Part shown: positions 28,690 to 36,653 of the stretch, one piece after another
Numbering within the stretch: position 1 is the stretch's first letter
Layout of the letters: each line of letters begins with the position of its first letter
Assembly (NCBI GenBank): GCA_026129405.1
Contig: JAHCID010000001.1
Coordinates: forward strand, 1,767,237-1,831,236
From: a bacterium
GTDB lineage: Bacteria > Desulfobacterota > Binatia > DP-6
Direction: 5' to 3'
Length of the DNA: 64,000 nt
Translations under genes and position numbers: made by a program
The notes under the pieces: model-generated
Seen by the model: only the letters and a program-made list of their open reading frames with translations
The model's database searches: none
Told to the model about the DNA's origin: nothing

Positions 28690-29883
28690 TCAGCGCCGGC
28701 CACGGCCGCCGCCTCCGAACCCGCCGAAGCCGCCGCCATGACCGCCGCCACCCCAGCCGCCACCGCCGAAGCCGCCGCCGCGGCCGAAGCCGCCGCCGCC
28801 GAAGCCGTCGCCGCCGAAGCCGTCGCCGCCGAAGGAGCGGGCGCCGCGGTCGCTCGCGTCACGCGCGCCCCAGCCGTCGCCGCCCATGCCGCGGAAGCCG
28901 TCGTCGCCGAAGCCGCCGCCGTGGCCGCCGCCGAAGCCGTCGTCGCGCTTGGCGCCGCCGTCGCCGAAGCCGCCGCCCTTGCCGAAGCCGTCGTCGTGCC
29001 CGCCGAAGCCGTCGTCGCCCCAGCGGCCGCCGTCGCCGCCGAGCTTGCCCTGGTCCACCGGGCGATTCGCGCCGGGATAGGTGTTGGTGATGTGGCCGAC
29101 GTTCTTCGGCGCGTTCCAGCTCGAGTAGCGCGCGTTGTTCACGTTGACGTTGTTGACGTTCGTGGTGTGGTTCCAGTGGTAGTTGTTGTTCACCGTGATG
29201 CTGCCGCCGCCGCCCCAGCCCCAGCCGCCGCCCCAGTGGCAGGCGTAGGCGGTGAAGTAGCCGGCGGCGAAGCCCGCGCCGAAGGTGAGCAGGCCGTAGC
29301 CCGGCGTCGCCCACAGCGGCGCCGGCTGGAGGATGGCGACGGGGTCGTACTGCGGCACGTAGATCACCTGCGGGTTCGTCGGCGCGATGACGATGGTGTC
29401 GCCCTGCGTGGAGACCGTCTGCTGCGCGTTAGAGGTCAGGTTTCCCGCCTGCTTCGCCTTGTCACGCACGCGCTGGATCGCATCCATCACCGCCTGCTGG
29501 TTCTGCGACACGGCCTGGCCGAGCTCCGTCGTCCAGCTGAGGCGGTCGTTCATCATGGTGATGACCGACGGCACGGAGACGAGCGCCTGGATGCTCGGGT
29601 CCCACGCGTTCATGTCCGCCGCCGACGGCTTGCCGCCGTTCTGGAGATCACGCGCGGCCTCGACGATCTCCACCGGGTAGGTCGACGCGGGCAGGATGTG
29701 GGCGACGAGCGCGTCGGGGTAGAGCGCGATCGGCGCCACCAGCGTGTCGAGCTGCTGCGGCGTCGGCGCAGTGCTCTGCGCGAGGCCGGTGCGCGTGCCG
29801 GCGAGCGTCAGGCCCGCGGCGAGCACCACCGCCAGGGCACGATGCGCCGCGTGCCATCGGACCCTCGAGGTCCCGTCCATCAT
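28690..29883 (-). CDS. DUF3300 family secreted protein, copy 2
   Basis: A 397-residue exported paralogue of the protein at 17943. The tandem ATG at 29883/29880 follows a GGGAGG site; the signal peptide runs to about residue 36 (LAGTRTGLAQ). The DUF3300 domain carries the same blocks as copy 1 (VAPIALYPDALVAHILPAST, VPSVITMMNDRLSWT, VIYVPQYDPVAIL). The C-terminal half begins with an Asn-rich stretch (ITVNNNYHWNHTTNVNNVNVNN) and becomes Gly/Asp/Phe-rich before ending GGGGRGRR. It forms an operon with the shortened DUF2950 lipoprotein. Identity with copy 1 is clear in the domain but low in the tail, so the duplication is old. Confidence 0.88.
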   Translation of the reverse strand: MMDGTSRVRWHAAHRALAVVLAAGLTLAGTRTGLAQSTAPTPQQLDTLVAPIALYPDALVAHILPASTYPVEIVEAARDLQNGGKPSAADMNAWDPSIQALVSVPSVITMMNDRLSWTTELGQAVSQNQQAVMDAIQRVRDKAKQAGNLTSNAQQTVSTQGDTIVIAPTNPQVIYVPQYDPVAILQPAPLWATPGYGLLTFGAGFAAGYFTAYACHWGGGWGWGGGGSITVNNNYHWNHTTNVNNVNVNNARYSSWNAPKNVGHITNTYPGANRPVDQGKLGGDGGRWGDDGFGGHDDGFGKGGGFGDGGAKRDDGFGGGHGGGFGDDGFRGMGGDGWGARDASDRGARSFGGDGFGGDGFGGGGFGRGGGFGGGGWGGGGHGGGFGGFGGGGRGRR

Positions 29884-29976
29884 CCGCCGTTCCTCCCTGC
29901 CGCGTCGGCGTCGGCGCGCCGCACGGGCTGCTAGGGGTCTAGCGACGGACGGTGTGGGTCTCAAGTCTGGGAACGG

Positions 29977-30633
29977 TCAGACGTCTGACACCCGCTGGAG
30001 CAGCAGCGTGGGAACGCCGGCGGTGTGCGAGCGCACCGTCGCGACGATGGTCCCCGGGCGCATCCCCGTACGCACCTCGCTGACGTCCACGCCGGCGGCC
30101 ACGAGGCGCCCGCGTACGAGCGGCAGGTCGGCGACGCGATAGCTGACGCCGTGCAGGGCGTCGGGGACGTCGCGCGACGCGGGCGCGGGGAGGGGCGTCG
30201 CCAGCTCGAGCGTGATGCCGTTCGAGCGGAAGAAGAGCAGGCGCAGGCCGCGCTCCGGGAACGGACGATCGAGGGCGAGACGCAGGCCGGCGCGATCACG
30301 CCACAGCGCGATGGCACGCTCGGCGTCGGCGGAGCGGATCACGACGTGGTCGATCGCGATGCCGCCGACGGCGGGCGCCGGCGGCGGCACGCCGGGGGCG
30401 ACCTCGATCGTCGGGCCGAGGAAGTCGGCGGGGGGCGTTTCGACTCCGGCGGCGTGAAAGCGCAGCGACTCGATGCCGTCGCGGCCGGGCGCGATCTCGA
30501 CCGCGCCGCGCTCCAGCGCGAAGCGCGCGCCGCCGTCGCCGAGCGGCGTCGGTGGGACGCCGAGCAGGCGCGCGTAGTCCGCGATCGTCGCGGCGGGATC
30601 GTCGGCGCCGATGCGGACCGCGTCGAGGAGCAT
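29977..30633 (-). CDS. VOC-superfamily (glyoxalase-like) protein
   Basis: A 218-residue protein with two beta-alpha-beta-beta-beta modules of the vicinal-oxygen-chelate fold. The first is AVRIGADDPAATIADYARLLG. The second is clearer, starting IAIDHVVIRSADAERAIALWRDRAGLRLALD with the metal-ligand His of HVV, and continuing LRLLFFRSNGITLELATPLP and VSYRVADLPLVRGRLVAAGVDVSEVRTG, with the Glu of LEL as the likely second ligand. It is probably a glyoxalase/dioxygenase-like enzyme or binding protein; the substrate is not predictable. The ATG at 30633 lies 60 bases from the divergent AsmA gene start. Confidence 0.85.
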   Translation of the reverse strand: MLLDAVRIGADDPAATIADYARLLGVPPTPLGDGGARFALERGAVEIAPGRDGIESLRFHAAGVETPPADFLGPTIEVAPGVPPPAPAVGGIAIDHVVIRSADAERAIALWRDRAGLRLALDRPFPERGLRLLFFRSNGITLELATPLPAPASRDVPDALHGVSYRVADLPLVRGRLVAAGVDVSEVRTGMRPGTIVATVRSHTAGVPTLLLQRVSDV

Positions 30634-30693
30634 CGTCCCCGCGTAGCCGCGGACCGCTTCCCAGGCAAGGCGGTGGCGGCTACGCTCCGCGCC

Positions 30694-33141
30694 ATGCGGC
30701 GGTGGCTCCTGGTGGGCGTGGTGGCGGTGGTCGCCGTCGCCACGGCGCTCGGCGTGGCGCTCGCCCGGCTCGACGACTGGCTGGAGGCGAATCGCACGTG
30801 GCTGACGACGCAGGTGTCGGAGGCGCTCGGCCGGCCGGTCGCCTACGAGCGGCTGTCCGTCTCGATGCGGGGCGGCGTCGAGGTCGAGGGCGTGCGCATC
30901 GGCGAGGACGCAGCCTGGGGCGAGGGCGACTTCCTCCGCGCGGCCCGCGTCCTCGTGCGGCTGCGGTTCCTGCCCCTGCTCGTGGGCCACTACCGGATCG
31001 CCGAGGTCGTGCTGGCGGAGCCGGCGGTGACGCTCGTGCGCGACGGCACGGCGTGGAACGTCGACTCCTTGGGCCATCGTCCGCCGTCGCGCGTCCGGCA
31101 CGAGACGTGGGGCGTGCGGCGGGTCGCCGACCCCGCGCCGGCGGCGCCCGGCCGCGACGCGATCCCGTTCCCCGTGGCGTCGCTCGTGATCGGGCGGCTC
31201 ACGATCGACGACGGCACCGTGCGCCTCGTCGATCGGCGGACCGCCCCGCCGCGCGAGCTCCTGCTGCGTGCGGTGGCGCTCGAGGCCTCGCCGGTCGGGC
31301 TGCATGCGCCGATCGACGTCACGCTGCGCGCGTCGCTGCTCGACGCCGCCGCGCCGAACCTCCGCCTCGACGGCACGGTCGGCCCCGTCGACAATCCCCC
31401 GGCGCCCGACACCATGGCGGTCGACGTCACGGCCGAGCTGGCCCCGATCGAGCTGGCGGCGCTGCGGCACGCGCTGCCGGAGCTGGACGCCGCGCTGCCG
31501 CCCCCGCTGGTCGTCGAGGGGCCGCTCAGCGTCCGGCTGGTCGCCCGCGGTAGGCGCCCGGAGCTGGCGCTCGAAGCCACGATCGTCGCGACCGGCGCGC
31601 GCGTCGCGCACGGCACGTTCTTCGACAAGCCGGCGGGCGTGCCGCTGCGCGTGGAGACCCGTAGCCGGCACACCGACGAGGCGGTCGTCGTCGAGGCGGC
31701 GGCCATCCGCGGCGACGGCCTCGACGCGACCGCGCACGGCACCGTCACGACGTCGACGCCCCCCCGGCTCGATCTCCAGCTCGACACCGGCCGCACGTCG
31801 TTCGAGCGCCTCGAAGGGCTCGTGCCCGTGCTCCGCGGCAACGATCTCGGCGGCGCCTTCGAGCTCCATCTGCGCGCGCTCGGCCCCGCCGACGCCGCCC
31901 GCCCGCCGGCGCTCGACGGCACGCTCGCGCTGTACGACGTTCGCGTGCGCCCGCCGGGCGCGCCGGCCGGCGTGTCGGGCCTCACGACCACCGTGCGCTT
32001 CGAGGGCGACACGGCGACGCTGCCCCCGACCCGCGTCCGCGTCGGCAGCGGCACGCTGACGGCGAGCGGCATGGTGCGCGACCTCGCCGCGCCGAGCGGC
32101 GCCTTCCGCATCGAGGCCGACGCGATCACGCTCGCCGACCTCGGTCTGCCGCAGGAGGGCACGCGCCCCGACGTGCTGCGCGACCTCGCCGTCGACGCCC
32201 AGCTCGGCGGCGACGGCGTGCGTCTCGTCGTGCGCGCCGCCGAGGCCACGCTGCGCGACGCCGATCTGCGGCGGCTCACGACCAGCGTGCGCTGGCAGGA
32301 TCCGATCGCGACCGTCGAGTCGTTCGACGCCCAGGCTTTCGGCGGCACGTTGGCCGGCACCGGCACGCTCGACCTCACCGACCGCGCCGCCCCGCGCTTC
32401 GCCGTCGACGGCACCGCCCGCGGCCTCGTGCTCGCGCAGCTGGCGGCGTTGCGCGGCGACGACGGCCTCGCGGACCGCGTCGAGGGCACCGTCGACGCGT
32501 CGGCCGCGCTGCGCGGCACGGCCGGCCCCCCGAAGGTGCTGCGCCGCTCCCTCGTCGGCACCGCCCGCCTCGACGTCCGCGACGGCGCCGTGAAGGGCGT
32601 GAACCTCCTGGGCGGCGTCGTCGCCGGCATCGGCGGCCTGCCCGTTCTCGGCGACCTCGTCAGCAACCGCTTCCGGGAGAAGCGTCCCGCGCTCCTCGGC
32701 GCCACCAACACCCGCTTCGACCGCCTCCAGGCCACCGCCCGCGTCGCCGACGGCGCCGCCCGCACCAACGACCTCGTCCTGACCGCGCCCGAGTACACGG
32801 TCACGATGGCCGGCACGATCGGTCTCGCCGGCGCCGTCGACGCCGAGGGCACCCTCACCGCCGGCCGCGGCCTGACCGCCGACGTCGTCGCCAGCATCCG
32901 CGAAGCCCGCTTCATCACCAACGACGCCGGCCTCATCGCGGTCCCCTTCCACGTCTCCGGAACCCTCCCCAACGTGACCGTGAAACCCGACCCGAGCCTG
33001 TTCGTGAGGGCCCTGCGCGGCGGCCTCCTCGAGGAGGGCGTCGGCAAGCTCCTCGGCGGCGGCGCGAAGGCGGGGAAGGGCGTGGGGAAGGAGACGGAGA
33101 ACCTGCTCAAGAAGGGGCTCAACGGGCTCCTCGGGCGCTGA
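30694..33141 (+). CDS. AsmA-family (AsmA/YhjG-like) envelope protein
   Basis: An 815-residue protein anchored by one N-terminal helix (residues 4-24, WLLVGVVAVVAVATALGVALA), followed directly by the AsmA signature ANRTWLTTQVSEALGRPVAYERLSVS. The remainder is repetitive beta strands, as expected for the elongated groove-forming AsmA/TamB/Mdm31 proteins thought to carry lipids across the periplasm. Near the C-terminus is the usual block TARLDVRDGAVKGVNLLGGVVAGIGG, then VPFHVSGTLPNVTVKPDPSLFVRALRGGLLEEGVGKLLGGG, as in other AsmA proteins. The start is the ATG at 30694; a longer frame from 30025 is antisense to the VOC gene. Confidence 0.88.
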   Translation: MRRWLLVGVVAVVAVATALGVALARLDDWLEANRTWLTTQVSEALGRPVAYERLSVSMRGGVEVEGVRIGEDAAWGEGDFLRAARVLVRLRFLPLLVGHYRIAEVVLAEPAVTLVRDGTAWNVDSLGHRPPSRVRHETWGVRRVADPAPAAPGRDAIPFPVASLVIGRLTIDDGTVRLVDRRTAPPRELLLRAVALEASPVGLHAPIDVTLRASLLDAAAPNLRLDGTVGPVDNPPAPDTMAVDVTAELAPIELAALRHALPELDAALPPPLVVEGPLSVRLVARGRRPELALEATIVATGARVAHGTFFDKPAGVPLRVETRSRHTDEAVVVEAAAIRGDGLDATAHGTVTTSTPPRLDLQLDTGRTSFERLEGLVPVLRGNDLGGAFELHLRALGPADAARPPALDGTLALYDVRVRPPGAPAGVSGLTTTVRFEGDTATLPPTRVRVGSGTLTASGMVRDLAAPSGAFRIEADAITLADLGLPQEGTRPDVLRDLAVDAQLGGDGVRLVVRAAEATLRDADLRRLTTSVRWQDPIATVESFDAQAFGGTLAGTGTLDLTDRAAPRFAVDGTARGLVLAQLAALRGDDGLADRVEGTVDASAALRGTAGPPKVLRRSLVGTARLDVRDGAVKGVNLLGGVVAGIGGLPVLGDLVSNRFREKRPALLGATNTRFDRLQATARVADGAARTNDLVLTAPEYTVTMAGTIGLAGAVDAEGTLTAGRGLTADVVASIREARFITNDAGLIAVPFHVSGTLPNVTVKPDPSLFVRALRGGLLEEGVGKLLGGGAKAGKGVGKETENLLKKGLNGLLGR

Positions 33142-33563
33142 GGGGGGCGCGGCCGGTGGGCGCGGTCTCCCGCGCGGCGGGGGATTCGAGGGATTCCTGG
33201 GTGGGAGGTGCGGCAGGCTGCGGGCGCTCGGGTTCGGCCCGTGGCGCCGCTACGAGGGCACCGCCAGCACCGCACCCCGGAGCGATGCATCACCCTGGAA
33301 CGCGAGACCCTCGACGCCGTCGTGCGTGCGATCATTCTGCCGCACGCACACGAGCGCGTTGCGCGGCGCGCGTCAGATCCTCTCGTCCTCTCGGGTGGCG
33401 CGGGGGCGACTCGGCCGGGTCCGCGGGGAAGCCGGGGTCTCCCGCGCTGCGGCGGAACGGATGCAGAGACTCTGGAGGCGAGCGCGGCGCCCGATCACGG
33501 CCCGCGTCGTCGCGTCGGCTGCGGCCGCTCGGCCGGGTCGAGCAGCCCGTGCCGCCGCCACCC
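33142..33563. other. 422-base gene-free stretch downstream of the transposase
   Basis: No convincing coding sequence. A short GCGCGG/CCGCGC hairpin (33160-33165 with 33170-33175) could terminate the AsmA gene. The 12-base string CTCGGCCGGGTC occurs twice (33410-33421 and 33528-33539). Together with 34158-34917 it flanks the lone Y1 transposase gene, making about 1.2 kb of non-coding DNA around it. Confidence 0.4.
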
Positions 33564-34157
33564 TCACCGCCCGAGCCAGGTTCGCGCCGTCACCACGGGC
33601 GCGGTCGGTGCCGCCTCCACGCGATGCGTCCAGCCCGGGAACCAGCGCGCCGACGAGCACGGATCGAAGCGCGGCCCCTCGGCGTCGCCGTGCTTGCGGC
33701 GATTCTGCAGCACGTAGACGAGCGCGTTGCGCACGGCGCGCGGGCTGGTCAGATCGCGTGCGTGGTAGCGATCGCCCCAGAGCGCGCCGCGTCGCCCGAG
33801 CAGCGCGTTGACGCGTTTCGCGACCCGCACCGCGAGCCCCTGAACGCCGCGCGCGAGCGCCGGCGGCGTATCCGCTTCGACGACGAGATGGACGTGGTCG
33901 CGCTGGACGGAGAAGGCGACGACGCGGAACGCCGCCCCCGAGGCGCGGGCGAGTGCCGCGCGCACCACCGGGAAGAGGGACGCGTTGCGCAGCGAGACGG
34001 GCAGGGAGACGGCGCGGAGCGTGACGTGCGCGGGGGCGCGGCCGTCGTGCAGGGCGCGCGGGCGGTGCGGCATGTTGCGGCGTGACCCGGTCGGCTTGCG
34101 GCCGGCGCCGGCCCGTCGCCCGCCGTGCCGGCGAATGGTGAATTCGCGCCGGGCCAT
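33564..34157 (-). CDS. Y1 (REP-associated/IS200-like) transposase-family protein
   Basis: A 197-residue protein. It begins MARREFTIRRHGG, followed by the basic stretch RRAGAGRKPTG, common in this family. The Y1 nuclease core is present: VVAFSVQRDHVHLVVEAD with the His-hydrophobe-His (HVH) metal site at about residue 88, VQGLAVRVAKRVNALLGRRGALWGDRYHARDL, and the catalytic Tyr in ALVYVLQNRRKHG near residue 150. This matches single-copy REP-associated tyrosine transposases rather than full IS200/IS605 elements, since no TnpB gene is beside it. The ATG at 34157 is preferred to the TTG at 34172. It sits alone between gene-poor flanks; see the inverted repeat at 34464-34583. Confidence 0.85.
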   Translation of the reverse strand: MARREFTIRRHGGRRAGAGRKPTGSRRNMPHRPRALHDGRAPAHVTLRAVSLPVSLRNASLFPVVRAALARASGAAFRVVAFSVQRDHVHLVVEADTPPALARGVQGLAVRVAKRVNALLGRRGALWGDRYHARDLTSPRAVRNALVYVLQNRRKHGDAEGPRFDPCSSARWFPGWTHRVEAAPTAPVVTARTWLGR

Positions 34158-34917
34158 GGCTTGATTGTGCAAGGATTAGCTGAAAGATAGCAGGCTGTCA
34201 AGTGTGCCTCTGGTCCGGGCGGTGGGGTCTGTGGTGCGAGCCCGATGGCGACGGTGGCAGCGCCGCGCGGCGCCAGCGGCCGCGCGGAGCGGAAGGCCGA
34301 CGAATCACGGCGAGCGGCGGCGCGTCTTCAGGGCGCGCGTGTCGTCGTGCTCCGCGTGCGGCGTGCTCCGCGTGCGGCGGCCGTGGGGCGACGCGTCGAC
34401 CTCCTGCCCTCGACGGACGCGTGCCCGACTCCGAGTCCATCGCCGGCAGGTCGAGTGGAAGCTGGTGTACCGCCGTCCACGTGCGATCACGCAGCTGACG
34501 CTGCGGGCTCATGATCCGCTGGCCACTTCGATCTCTTCGAACCCGATCATATTGAGTTGAGTCCACCTGGACGGCGGTGCACCTGGACGGTCGGCGACCG
34601 GTGGGTTGCCGCGGCGCCGTGTCGGCCGCCGGAGGTCGCGGGGGCAACTCCTGCCGAGGCGATGCGCCCGTGCTCCGCCGCCGTCGTGGCTGCTCGTGCT
34701 CGGGCCGACCTGTCGCAGCGACGACGGCGCCCACCGACGCCGAGACCCCGCACGGCGTGCGCGGCGCGGCGCCCGCGCCGAACCGCGCTGGACCCCGCGC
34801 CGGCAATCTTGCGACGCACCTGGTGCGGTATCGTCACTCGGAAACGATTCCGCCCGCGCCCGCCGTGCCCGCTGCCATGGCCGCAACTTTGCTGGAGCGC
34901 CGCGCAGGAGGAACCGC
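34158..34917. other. 760-base gene-free stretch upstream of the transposase
   Basis: Several overlapping frames of 60-230 codons exist on both strands, but all read as Arg/Pro/Ala-rich noise without protein features. The part next to the transposase start (34160-34200) is noticeably less GC-rich than the surroundings. It contains a long-loop inverted repeat (listed separately) and, at its right end, the CAGGAGGAA ribosome-binding site of the gene at 34918. Confidence 0.5.
34464..34583. repeat. Inverted repeat with 80-base spacer near the transposase
   Basis: Arms GGTGTACCGCCGTCCACGTG (34464-34483) and the complement of 34564-34583 agree at 18 of 20 positions. The spacer is relatively A/T-rich and contains a nested ATGATC/GATCAT pair. 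The right arm begins a direct repeat, CACCTGGACGG at about 34564 and again at about 34580. It could be a folded RNA, a transposase recognition site or an integration scar. Confidence 0.5.
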
Positions 34918-35487
34918 ATGCGAACGCTCGCCCTGTCCGTTGCCGTCGCTCTCTTGGTGGGGACGGCCGCCGTCGCCGGTGCACAGCCGGTGTCGGCCGT
35001 GAAGCTGCAGCTGAAGGAGAAGAACGGGAAGCAGAAGCTTCTCTTCCTGTCCAAGGACAAGACTCTCGTCGCGCCTGCCGTCGGGGGGCCGAACGATCCG
35101 CGGGACGTCGGAGCGGAGCTCACGCTGTGCGCGAGCAACGGGAACTCGGCCTCGTTCGCGTTCGTGGCGGGGAACTGGTCGGCGAACGCGGCCGGCACGC
35201 TCTACAAGTACAAGGTGAAGGGGAAGCCGGCCGGGCCGAAGGTCGCGCAGCTGAAGAGCGGCAAGACGCTCAAGGTCGTGGGCGGCGCCGTCGGGCTCTC
35301 GGTGAACGGGACGCTCGGCGCGGTCGGCGTGCGCATGACGATGGGCTCGCTCGTGCAGTGCACGCGCTTCATGAGCGCGAAAAAGGACGTGACCGGGCAG
35401 TACGACGCGCGCAACGCCGCCGCACCAGCCGACTGCTCGAGCGTGACGCTCGGCTGTAGCTCGGCAATGGGTGCGTTCGTGCACTGA
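34918..35487 (+). CDS. Small secreted protein made of the recurrent beta domain
   Basis: A 189-residue exported protein with a signal peptide (MRTLALSVAVALLVGTAAVAGAQ) after an AGGAGGAA site. The mature part is one domain of about 165 residues: VKLQLKEKNGKQKLLFLSKD, AELTLCASNG, LYKYKVKGKPAGPKVAQLKSGKTLKVVGGAVGL and VGVRMTMGSLVQCTRF. The same plan (a K-L-x-L/V-K start, a KxKL/I strand, a Y-x-Y strand before G-P, LKxGxTLxV, then a V-G-V-R-like strand ending at a Cys) appears at the C-terminus of the di-haem propeller protein (7444) and the N-terminus of the FGE-like protein (16048). I do not recognise it as a named domain. Four or five Cys suggest disulphides. A strong hairpin follows its stop. 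Confidence 0.75.
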   Translation: MRTLALSVAVALLVGTAAVAGAQPVSAVKLQLKEKNGKQKLLFLSKDKTLVAPAVGGPNDPRDVGAELTLCASNGNSASFAFVAGNWSANAAGTLYKYKVKGKPAGPKVAQLKSGKTLKVVGGAVGLSVNGTLGAVGVRMTMGSLVQCTRFMSAKKDVTGQYDARNAAAPADCSSVTLGCSSAMGAFVH

Positions 35488-35490
35488 CGC

Positions 35491-35525
35491 GGGCGGGCCG
35501 GGGGCGAGGCGCTCCCGGCCCGCCC
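35491..35525 (+). terminator. GC hairpin terminator after the small secreted protein gene
   Basis: Perfect 12-bp stem GGGCGGGCCGGG/CCCGGCCCGCCC (35491-35502 with 35514-35525) and an 11-base loop, starting 4 bases after the stop codon. The arm begins with the same 11 bases as the terminator at 7404. Confidence 0.75.
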
Positions 35526-35621
35526 CGTTCCGCCGGCGTGTGCGGCGGGCTGGACACCGTCGGGCCGTGACCCGGCAACCGGCCCGCCGCGCCGCCGGTG
35601 TCGCTGGGGCGGCGGTCGCCG

Positions 35622-36653
35622 CTACTTCGCCGTTCCGTTCGGCGCGCGCTCGAGCGCCAGGTTCACGATACGCTGGATCAGTGAATCGTAGTCGAGCCCG
35701 GCGCGCTCGGCCGACTCGGCGTAGTCCTCGCCGTAGGCGAGCTGCGGGTTCGGGTTCGCCTCGAGGACGTAGACGCGGCCCTCGGCGTCGAGGCGCAGAT
35801 CGATGCGCGCGTAGCCGCTCAGCTCGAGGATGCGGTAGATCCGCTTGCACAGGGTCTGGATGCGGGTGAGCTGCTCGTCGGTCAGGCCCTTCGCGGCCTC
35901 GCTCTTGATGCCGGCCTTCTTCTGGTAGGCGCGGTCCCACTTCACCTTCTCGGTGGCGATGCGGGGCTTCTCCTCGGGGAGCTTCGTGAACAGCAGCTCC
36001 CACACCGGGAAGACGCGCAGGCGGGCGTTGCCGAGGACGCCGACGTAGAGCTCGCGCCCGTCGATGAAGCGCTCGGCGATGGCGTCGGTGCCGAGGCGAC
36101 GGTGGATGAAGCGGACGCGCTCTTCCAGCTTCTCGTCGTCCTGCACGATCGACGTCTGCGCGATGCCGGCGCTGCCCTCGCGGGTGAGCGACTTCACGAT
36201 CAGCGGGAAGGCGAGACGGGCGGGGCGCTTCACCGCGCGCCCCATGCGGAACACCGCGAACTCGGGCACCGGGATGCGGTGGAACGAGAGCAGCTTCTTC
36301 GAGATCGCCTTGTCGCGCGCCAGCATGAGGCCGCGCGGGTTGCAGCCCGTGTACGGCACGCGCAGCAGCTCGAGATAGCTGACGACGTTCTGGTCGTAGA
36401 TCGGGACGTCGTGGAAGTCTTCCAGCAGGTTGAACACGACCTGCGGCTGCAGCTCGCCGATCGCCTTGCGCACGACGCCGAGGTCGCTGCCGACGCCGAG
36501 GCATTGCACCTCGTGGCCCAGCTCGCGCAGCGTGCTGACGACGTCGAACTCGGTCTTCCACTCGACGTGCGCGACGTCGATGCCCTTCACGTCGTCCGGC
36601 GGCACCAGGTTCTCGTCCATGAGCGCCAGCAATCGGAGCTTCTTCTTCTTCAT
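35622..36653 (-). CDS. ATP-grasp ligase of the D-alanine-D-alanine ligase type
   Basis: A 343-residue ATP-grasp enzyme. The N-terminal Rossmann-like part is KLRLLALMDENLVPPDDVKGIDVAHVEWKTEFDVV, then VVFNLLEDFHDVPIYDQNVVSYLELLRVPYTGCNPRGLMLARDKAISKKLL, the usual D-Ala-D-Ala-ligase pattern. The ATP/Mg part shows FPLIVKSLTREGSAGIAQTS and YARIDLRLDAEGRVYVLEANPNPQL, with the Glu and Asn that bind magnesium. Being in an operon with a metallopeptidase (ATGA overlap, 36650-36653) it is less likely to be the general cell-wall Ddl. It probably joins a carboxylate to an amine in a peptide or metabolite. The operon order peptidase-ligase is the same in several bacteria I recall, but the substrate is not known to me. 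Confidence 0.85.
   Translation of the reverse strand: MKKKKLRLLALMDENLVPPDDVKGIDVAHVEWKTEFDVVSTLRELGHEVQCLGVGSDLGVVRKAIGELQPQVVFNLLEDFHDVPIYDQNVVSYLELLRVPYTGCNPRGLMLARDKAISKKLLSFHRIPVPEFAVFRMGRAVKRPARLAFPLIVKSLTREGSAGIAQTSIVQDDEKLEERVRFIHRRLGTDAIAERFIDGRELYVGVLGNARLRVFPVWELLFTKLPEEKPRIATEKVKWDRAYQKKAGIKSEAAKGLTDEQLTRIQTLCKRIYRILELSGYARIDLRLDAEGRVYVLEANPNPQLAYGEDYAESAERAGLDYDSLIQRIVNLALERAPNGTAK

Noticed and set aside
28690-29100. Possible tandem repeats in Gly-rich DNA
   Set aside because: They encode the Gly/Asp/Phe-rich tail of the DUF3300 protein; the same tail type occurs in copy 1.
34198-34806. Minus-strand frame of 202 codons and overlapping plus-strand frames in the 760-base gap
   Set aside because: Arg/Pro/Ala composition, no signal, no domain, no ribosome-binding site; overlapping frames on both strands are equally open.
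33142-34917. Intact insertion sequence around the Y1 transposase
   Set aside because: No pair of terminal repeats or hairpin ends flanking the gene and no TnpB; the 34464-34583 repeat lies on one side only.
35622-36653. Calling the ATP-grasp protein D-alanine-D-alanine ligase (ddl)
   Set aside because: The fold matches, but the operon with a metallopeptidase and the unusual N-terminus make the cell-wall role uncertain.
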